Below, piece by piece: positions 58,704 through 63,404 of a DNA stretch of 63,404 nt; position 1 is the first letter of the stretch; every line of letters starts with the position of its first letter. Position numbers and translations under genes: made by a program. This DNA comes from Firmicutes bacterium HGW-Firmicutes-16 (GTDB lineage Bacteria > Bacillota > Clostridia > Oscillospirales > Oscillospiraceae), in NCBI GenBank assembly GCA_002841545.1, contig PGZZ01000014.1:1-63404 (forward strand). The letters run 5' to 3'. A model generated the notes under the pieces. It saw nothing but the letters and a program-made list of their open reading frames with translations, was not told the origin of the DNA and did no database searches.

Positions 58704-61700
58704 TTACATAAAGTATCTGAAATCATATGCTTTATTATAAATCGCCTCATTTTGCTTAGACATGCGAGCCAGAACCTTTGCAAAGTCCAAAGTTACAGGT
58801 AAAATCTTATATAAACTATCTCCACTATTCCAATTCATCTTGGTGAGCATCAATATTTCCTGTGCCAAGGTATCACCAGAGGCTTGTCCGTAGTGTCTTT
58901 TTATAAGAAGTGGTGTAGGAATACCGCGACCGCCTTTGTAGTAGTTTAATCTTCCTGCAAGGTCTGGATGAATAATGCAGCCATGAGTCCATAGTAAAAA
59001 ACTATCTGAGCTTAACTGTATAGTCGTTCCTCGTTTTACTGCAAAGGACTCTGCTACCTTTGATGCCTGTTGCCCAAATTTAATTGCTCGCCAAGGACAA
59101 TATGACTGAATTTGTACTAGTTCAATATTGTTAACTCCCTCAAATGCTTGCGTGATGCCTATGATTTCTTCCCTCATAAAAGGAGTTGTTTTATGGATGA
59201 CTATGCGATTTAGCTTAGCAATCGGATCGCTATGGTAATATTGCTCACGCAACTCACTCATCATGCTTCGTGCTTCATCACGCCCCATATATGGGTTTTT
59301 CTTGCCCCAAAAGCGTGGATTATCAATTTTACGAAGTATCATTCTAATTCCGGTTCCGGTCGAATCAAATAGTTGGCTACACCCAATACAGATACCTTTT
59401 TCCTCTGATTGGGCATAACTAATTCCCACATACGCTGTTCCGTCGTTAATTGCTTGTGGATGCCAAAGTACACCCGATGATTTGGCATAGATGCTTGTAG
59501 ATAGACCCCAGAGTACTTTACACGGATCGTATGTATTTATGGAGCGTTCTTCGATAAATTGGATTTTGATGCCTCGATCAGTGGCATGCAATTTAATAGC
59601 GTCATGAAGATTAAAATCTGCCGAAATCTCTTTAGCCTCACGAAAAGGAGCAAAGCTGTGAGGAATATAGATAACCAGCACATTGAAATCTACTGCTTTT
59701 GTCGCAAAATGGTCCACGCCTCGCTTTAGAAAGGCAAGAAATTCTTGGGCATTCATTGATAAGACTGATTTTTCGCTATATCCAACACAGATATCACAAT
59801 CGCCTACTGCTGGGATTTTTAGTACTCGCCTAAAAACCGAATCAAAGCCTTCGTAATTCAATAAGAACTGATCTTTACCTGTCGACGCTTGGCGACCGTT
59901 TAAGCTGTTTAAGTGACTAAGTATAGTAGACATCCTCTCATTGGGGGCAAATATTGCAAGCTTGACAGGATTTCTAATTGTGCCTGTCAGAGCATATGAG
60001 CAGTCTATGGGGCCATAACTGACAAGCCCCTTTAGCTGGTTGACAATTGATTTATTAGGATCATTTTCAGAAAAACACATTAATGGCTCAGGATAAACCC
60101 AAGCTGGTAAACTAGGCCATTCAGCATCACGATTAGTACCACCACAGCTTATGGCCGGGGTTAGAAACTCTATTTGGAAACCTTCACATTCCAAAAGCAT
60201 TTTTCCTGATGTTCGAAGTAGTTTCTCCCACTGTTTCAAATTATCGTTATATTGTTTATTGTAAATACTCGAAACGGCTTTATTTATTTGATCCTGATAA
60301 GTCACTTTATCTAAGTTCTTTCCGCTATTGCTCATAACATGAACTGTTGGAAGCAGATTTAAGTAATATTTCTTATTTATATATGAAAGAGCTACCTCGA
60401 CAGCTTCGTAAAAGACATAGCCAGATTTATCACTTTTTAAGTTCGGATCATAATATGTGTTTTTTCGATATTCAATCATTCCCTTAAAAATCATATATTG
60501 ATTCAGCAATTGGTACAGCATTCCTGTATAAATCGAGTCACTATTATACAAAATTTTTTCTTCCACAGGTTCCAGACTAATAGCAGACTTGATGTGGTCG
60601 CAAAAAACAGTATTGATATGGTCAGTATTAGCGAAGCAATATACATGTTGGCTATATAACGCAGCAATAATATTGTGACCATCTATACATTTTCGGAGCT
60701 CTTCCCAACTCTGGATATCCGTTTCAAACACATGACAGGGGGGATAGTTATCTGCTACATATGCATTTAATTTGATAAAAGAGTCTATTGGAGAGCCGCT
60801 AAACACCAAGTCCTTTTTAGTGGAAGGATATTCTCTCCACTTATTATCAATAATCAGATTTGGAATGTTAATGCTTTTGTAGGACGCATATAGGAGATCA
60901 TCGAAACCGGAAATTTCAACGATTGCCGCGTCCTTTCCTGCTACAACCGCGTTCTCTATAAGGGCTTTTACTCGTTTAGATACGGTGCACCCTTTTTGGA
61001 CTGCCCAAAACAAACCTTTTGATAAAAAGTCCGGCTCTGCAATGTGACTTTCAAAAAAAGACATTGTTGACTCATCGTTTCCGGAATATCCTATAACCAC
61101 TAAGCCTTTTCCTGCAAGCTGCGAATATGTGAATGAATGAATTTTAGTTTCAAGTCCCTGCAATTCCGATGTGGTGTTTTGGAGCCTGTCGTATCTATAA
61201 TCGCCGTGCAATTTACATACCGATGGGTAGGCAGGATTTAACATGGGTAAACTGCTTTGATTGGCCGAGCTGCAAACTGCATAAGTGAAGGTGGGAGAAA
61301 GAGTGTTAAGTGCTGTTTCAACCAGTGAATCGAAATTAGTTGTCCAAACATTTTTTACTTTGGAACTGGTAATATAATTGGCCAAACATAAATATCCCAA
61401 AGAGGGTTTTTTATCTGCTACCAAATTTTCAATAAAGCGTTTTCTCGAAAGTACTGTGTTATAGCACCGCTCAAAATAATGAGAATATTCTTCGGGGTCG
61501 TATTGGCGCGGATGACCCTCTTGGTTATCAAAGTAGTCCTGCAACAGCCTCTGTGTAGAAGGCAGTTTTAAGTCTTTATATAACTCTGTTGATATATTGT
61601 TTTCTAAACAATATATCTCCCGCTTAAAGTACCATACAAGATTTCCTCCAGTGGGAATACCTGATTGAATAGATGCCCCTGCGCCAAGAAAAAAGTCTAT

Positions 61701-61760
61701 CTCACCATTATTCATGATTTTAAAGTTTCTGATAAATTGTTCTTGAGATATAATGCACAT
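58704..61760 (-). CDS. Single-chain SIR2-APAZ-PIWI short prokaryotic Argonaute
   Basis: About 1018 residues from ATG 61760 (GAGGTG ribosome binding site). SIR2 NADase domain at 15-290 with GAGAS (26-30), TTNFD (140-144, catalytic Asn), KLHGDY (183-188, catalytic His) and GYSGND. An APAZ-like region follows at about 330-590, then MID-PIWI to the end. In the PIWI domain the first catalytic Asp is absent (VGISYAQ near 776 where VGID is usual), so it should bind guide and target but not cut. In SPARSA-type systems target recognition activates SIR2, which destroys NAD and stops phage growth by killing the cell. Usually the two halves are separate genes; here they form one chain. It is the first gene of the defence series. 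Confidence 0.82.
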   Translation of the reverse strand: MCIISQEQFIRNFKIMNNGEIDFFLGAGASIQSGIPTGGNLVWYFKREIYCLENNISTELYKDLKLPSTQRLLQDYFDNQEGHPRQYDPEEYSHYFERCYNTVLSRKRFIENLVADKKPSLGYLCLANYITSSKVKNVWTTNFDSLVETALNTLSPTFTYAVCSSANQSSLPMLNPAYPSVCKLHGDYRYDRLQNTTSELQGLETKIHSFTYSQLAGKGLVVIGYSGNDESTMSFFESHIAEPDFLSKGLFWAVQKGCTVSKRVKALIENAVVAGKDAAIVEISGFDDLLYASYKSINIPNLIIDNKWREYPSTKKDLVFSGSPIDSFIKLNAYVADNYPPCHVFETDIQSWEELRKCIDGHNIIAALYSQHVYCFANTDHINTVFCDHIKSAISLEPVEEKILYNSDSIYTGMLYQLLNQYMIFKGMIEYRKNTYYDPNLKSDKSGYVFYEAVEVALSYINKKYYLNLLPTVHVMSNSGKNLDKVTYQDQINKAVSSIYNKQYNDNLKQWEKLLRTSGKMLLECEGFQIEFLTPAISCGGTNRDAEWPSLPAWVYPEPLMCFSENDPNKSIVNQLKGLVSYGPIDCSYALTGTIRNPVKLAIFAPNERMSTILSHLNSLNGRQASTGKDQFLLNYEGFDSVFRRVLKIPAVGDCDICVGYSEKSVLSMNAQEFLAFLKRGVDHFATKAVDFNVLVIYIPHSFAPFREAKEISADFNLHDAIKLHATDRGIKIQFIEERSINTYDPCKVLWGLSTSIYAKSSGVLWHPQAINDGTAYVGISYAQSEEKGICIGCSQLFDSTGTGIRMILRKIDNPRFWGKKNPYMGRDEARSMMSELREQYYHSDPIAKLNRIVIHKTTPFMREEIIGITQAFEGVNNIELVQIQSYCPWRAIKFGQQASKVAESFAVKRGTTIQLSSDSFLLWTHGCIIHPDLAGRLNYYKGGRGIPTPLLIKRHYGQASGDTLAQEILMLTKMNWNSGDSLYKILPVTLDFAKVLARMSKQNEAIYNKAYDFRYFM

Positions 61761-61974
61761 AAGGCACCTCAATTGTCAAATTTTATCGCCTATGATCATT
61801 TCAAGATAAACGTTCATCAAGAAGTTCCTTTTAATGCGGCGAAATTTCCAATGTATTTTTTGGCGAAATTAAGCACTTTTCGCTCTTATAGAAAAGATCA
61901 TATATAGTTGAATAAAACTATTAATAGATTTAACTACGTCAAATTGATATTTTTATAATATTCATATCTCCATA
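61761..61974. other. intergenic region upstream of the Argonaute gene
   Basis: It should contain the promoter of the minus-strand defence operon. A TTGAAA-like -35 (61799-61804, minus strand) is present without a clear -10. No gene is supported; a plus-strand frame starting at 61665 runs through the Argonaute gene and is a shadow. Confidence 0.35.
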
Positions 61975-62076
61975 ACGAAAACCGCTCAGCCTTTAGGCAG
62001 AGCGGTTAAAAGCTACGCACTGCCCATTATAACTATGAGGCTAATTTGCGCGATTGCTATGGCTATAAAATTGACT
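61975..62076 (-). ncRNA. Candidate 100-nt small RNA with own promoter and terminator
   Basis: A near-consensus promoter at 62083-62111 would start an RNA near 62076, which ends about 100 bases later at a strong hairpin with T-run (61977-62008). No ribosome binding site or start codon fits in the remaining space. A frame without start encodes a hydrophobic run (NFIAIAIAQISLIVIMGSA) similar to the C-terminal part of holin-like type I toxins, so the locus may be related to a type I toxin-antitoxin RNA. Confidence 0.5.
61977..62008 (-). terminator. Rho-independent terminator
   Basis: AACCGCTC pairs with GAGCGGTT (61979-61986 and 61999-62006) with an inner GCCT/AGGC stem, followed on the minus strand by TTTT. 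It ends the candidate small RNA and would also protect the defence operon from tRNA-operon readthrough. Confidence 0.75.
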
Positions 62077-62082
62077 TTCCTA

Positions 62083-62111
62083 ATTATACCATCGCTATGC
62101 TAGAATGACAA
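62083..62111 (-). promoter_or_regulatory. Consensus sigma-A promoter on the minus strand
   Basis: Read on the minus strand: TTGTCA (62106-62111), 17 bases, TATAAT (62083-62088). Exactly optimal spacing; only one mismatch in the -35. Confidence 0.75.
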
Positions 62112-62424
62112 GAAAAAGCGACTTTCGACAGTGATATTCCTCACTTAGAGTTGCTCAGTAGGTATCTTTGCATTTTTAATAGCTGCAGTTTTTGATCTCT
62201 TAGGTTACCGTTAATAGTCCAATAGAACTAATTCTATCGACTAAAACATATTCAATTTCGTCCTTCTTAAGATGCAATCAGATGTTTCACTCGGCGGAAA
62301 AGTAGGTAAAAGTGGGTAAATAGCCGTACTAATCCGGAAACTGTAACACTCCTTACAAATTGCCTACAAATAGCACAAGCCCGCAATCCCTTGGAATTCC
62401 TAAGGATTTGCGGGCTTTTTGTGG
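62112..62424. other. intergenic region between the small RNA and tRNA-Trp
   Basis: About 310 bases with no supported gene. It contains a plus-strand terminator-like hairpin at 62377-62420. The plus-strand frame beginning at 62360 continues through tRNA genes and is an artefact. Confidence 0.4.
62377..62420 (+). terminator. Terminator-like hairpin next to tRNA-Trp
   Basis: AAGCCCGCAA pairs with TTTGCGGGCTT around an inner CCTTGG/CCTAAGG stem, with TTTTT on the plus-strand side at 62416-62420. On the minus strand it follows the tRNA-Trp 3-prime end by four bases and could help end the tRNA operon even without a T-run. Confidence 0.6.
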
Positions 62425-62497
62425 CAGGGGCAGAAGGGATCGAACCCTCGGCCTACGGTTTTGGAGACCGCCGCTCTACCAGCTGAGCTATACCCCT
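62425..62497 (-). tRNA. tRNA-Trp (CCA)
   Basis: Full cloverleaf on the minus strand: acceptor AGGGGTA/TGCCCCT, D-arm AGCTCAGCTGGTAGAGC, anticodon loop CTCCAAA (CCA), T-loop GTTCGATCC, discriminator G. No CCA encoded. Last tRNA of the operon; its 3-prime end faces the defence island, a common place for element integration. Confidence 0.95.
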
Positions 62498-62504
62498 ATA
62501 TTAA

Positions 62505-62520
62505 ATTGGTGGGCCTTCAG
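62505..62520. repeat. 16-bp copy of the tRNA(CAT) 3-prime end
   Basis: ATTGGTGGGCCTTCAG occurs here and again at 62668-62683, where it is the 3-prime end of tRNA(CAT) plus flanking bases. The 147 bases between are not a tRNA. Such duplications are what att cores of tRNA-targeting elements leave behind. Confidence 0.7.
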
Positions 62521-62533
62521 TCGAAGCGCGCTG

Positions 62534-62556
62534 CCGATGTGCCACTGGCACATCGG
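62534..62556. repeat. 11-bp-arm perfect palindrome between tRNA genes
   Basis: CCGATGTGCCA and its exact complement around a single base. It lies in the spacer between tRNA(CAT) and tRNA-Trp and may be an RNA-processing hairpin or part of a lost element end. Confidence 0.6.
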
Positions 62557-62672
62557 CTCGCTCCGAGTCCCTGACCAAGAACGCGAGCCGAAAGGCGACG
62601 CTTGATTGGCTGTCGGTTACCCGACTGTTTGGGTGGAGACGCTTTCTTTCAAGCATCTTAATATACTATTGG

Positions 62673-62746
62673 TGGGCCTTCAGGGACTCGAACCCCGGAC
62701 CGACCGGTTATGAGCCGGTTGCTCTAACCAACTGAGCTAAAGGCCC
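62673..62746 (-). tRNA. tRNA with CAT anticodon (Met or lysidine-modified Ile)
   Basis: Full cloverleaf: acceptor GGGCCTT/AAGGCCC, D-arm AGCTCAGTTGGTTAGAGC, anticodon stem CCGGC/GCCGG-like with loop CTCATAA, T-loop GTTCGAGTC, discriminator A. The CAT anticodon reads Met, or Ile (ATA) if modified by TilS. The body resembles Firmicute Ile-2 genes, so identity is open; it is not the initiator, since the acceptor ends are fully paired. Confidence 0.9.
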
Positions 62747-62827
62747 GTGTCGTGCCTCACTCATTCCGCGAAAGGCGGGAGGTGATGGCGACATCAGGAA
62801 TAATGCTTGGCTGCCTATTACTGTAAG

Positions 62828-62858
62828 TATTGCCGTCACGATATTCGTGACGGCAATA
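62828..62858. repeat. 14-bp perfect stem in the tRNA operon spacer
   Basis: TATTGCCGTCACGA (62828-62841), loop TAT, then exact complement (62845-62858). Lies between tRNA-Asn and tRNA(CAT). No T-run follows, so likely a processing or protective hairpin. Confidence 0.65.
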
Positions 62859-62870
62859 CCGTTTGAGTGG

Positions 62871-62943
62871 CTCCCCCTGTCTGACTCGAACAGACGACCC
62901 TGCGGTTAACAGCCGCATGCTCTACCGACTGAGCTAAGGAGGA
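62871..62943 (-). tRNA. tRNA-Asn (GTT)
   Basis: Full cloverleaf on the minus strand: acceptor TCCTCCT/AGGGGGA, D-arm AGCTCAGTCGGTAGAGC, anticodon loop CTGTTAA (GTT), T-loop GTTCGAGTC, discriminator G. Confidence 0.95.
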
Positions 62944-62949
62944 ATATTA

Positions 62950-62977
62950 GAGCCTAATATACTAGTATATTAGGCTC
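62950..62977. repeat. 28-bp perfect palindrome between 5S rRNA and tRNA-Asn
   Basis: GAGCCTAATATAC (62950-62962) mirrored exactly to 62977 with no loop bases unpaired in DNA. Positioned directly after the 5S rRNA on the transcribed strand, it is probably an RNase III-type processing stem. Confidence 0.7.
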
Positions 62978-62984
62978 ATTTAAT

Positions 62985-63101
<117 letters not shown>

Positions 63102-63202
63102 ATGTAAATGGCCGTAGCCAAATACTACAATAAAATTATTAACATGTCAAGTACTATATTCTAGGTTTCCATTGGGGTGTTGTGCACACCCCAATAGGAT
63201 GG

Positions 63203-63275
63203 TACACCATCACGGGCTCGAACCGTGGACACCCTGATTAAGAGTCAGGTGCTCTACCAACTGAGCTAATGGTGC
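63203..63275 (-). tRNA. tRNA-Lys (CTT)
   Basis: Full cloverleaf on the minus strand: acceptor GCACCAT/ATGGTGT, D-arm AGCTCAGTTGGTAGAGC, anticodon loop CTCTTAA (CTT), T-loop GTTCGAGCC, discriminator A. Confidence 0.95.
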
Positions 63276-63308
63276 ATATAGTCAGTAAATGCTTACTACA
63301 AAATGTGG

Positions 63309-63380
63309 TGACCCGTGGGAGAGTCGAACTCCCGATTGGGGCGTGAGAGGCCCCCGTCTTGACCACTTGACCAACGGGCC
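63309..63380 (-). tRNA. tRNA-Glu (CTC)
   Basis: Full cloverleaf on the minus strand: acceptor GGCCCGT/ACGGGTC, D-arm TGGTCAAGTGGTCAAGAC, anticodon stem GGGGC/GCCCC with loop CTCTCAC (CTC), T-loop GTTCGACTC, discriminator A. First tRNA of the visible operon. Confidence 0.92.
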
Positions 63381-63404
63381 GTGTCGTCCTCGCAAACTGT
63401 GCTG

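Noticed and set aside
61665-61907. 80-codon plus-strand frame at the Argonaute start
   Set aside because: It is antisense to the conserved SIR2 N-terminus and has no translation signals.
62360-62605. 81-codon plus-strand ORF beside the tRNA genes
   Set aside because: It reads through tRNA-Trp on the opposite strand and the terminator hairpin; a well-known artefact type.

Overview
The window looks like chromosome from an anaerobic low-GC Firmicute of the class Clostridia. This rests on the gene families (hybrid-cluster protein with rubredoxin, DUF1538 with a PII-like partner, MobP3-type relaxase, Clostridia-type conjugative genes), AAGGAGG-type ribosome binding sites and A/T-rich intergenic DNA. 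I infer class level only; nothing in the window fixes genus.

Layout. (1) 1-9.9 kb is chromosomal backbone worn down by insertion sequences: the start of an IS3-type transposase cut by the window edge, a PII-like/DUF1538 pair, a GGDEF scrap next to a complete but inactivated IS3 element, a GreA/Rnk-type regulator, an inactivated IS1595-type transposase, a secreted leucine-rich-repeat protein, a DUF3006 gene and the tail of an ion-channel gene. (2) 9.87-46.7 kb is an integrative conjugative element (ICE), almost entirely on the minus strand: an excisionase-like HTH protein, VirD4 coupling protein, toprim protein, relaxase and accessory protein, a probable oriT, C40 peptidase, VirB4, VirB6- and VirB2-like membrane proteins, a Tad-type pilus set (CpaB, CpaE, CpaF/TadA, TadB, TadC, pilin, two pseudopilin-like proteins, prepilin peptidase), a Dam methylase, an antirestriction-like protein, regulators and a tyrosine integrase. 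(3) 21.2-27.5 kb is a cargo block that splits the virB6-like gene from the virB2-like gene. It holds Hcp, rubredoxin, a cupin, Fe-S proteins, an HD protein and two Crp/Fnr regulators, and has gene debris at both edges. (4) 46.8-61.8 kb is a same-strand defence island: a single-chain SIR2-APAZ-PIWI short Argonaute, the Hachiman pair HamA-HamB, a giant SF1 helicase with a C-terminal nuclease, and a compact cassette of a 68-residue peptide, a graspetide-type ATP-grasp ligase and two membrane proteins. (5) 61.9-63.4 kb holds a candidate small RNA and a minus-strand tRNA/5S rRNA operon (Glu, Lys, 5S, Asn, CAT, Trp in transcription order).

How it fits together. If the ICE ends lie near 9.87 and 46.7 kb, circularisation would place the excisionase-like gene directly upstream of the integrase on the same strand, so int would be read from the transfer operon only in the excised circle. 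The nitrosative/oxidative-stress cargo has its own regulators and FNR-like palindromes. The defence genes are transcribed in one direction with start/stop overlaps (HamA-HamB, peptide-ligase, ligase-membrane protein), suggesting one or a few transcripts. The part that looks least described is the peptide/ATP-grasp/membrane-protein cassette at 46.8-49.4 kb. Its ligase is recognisable as a RiPP-modifying type, but I do not know this combination as an established defence system.
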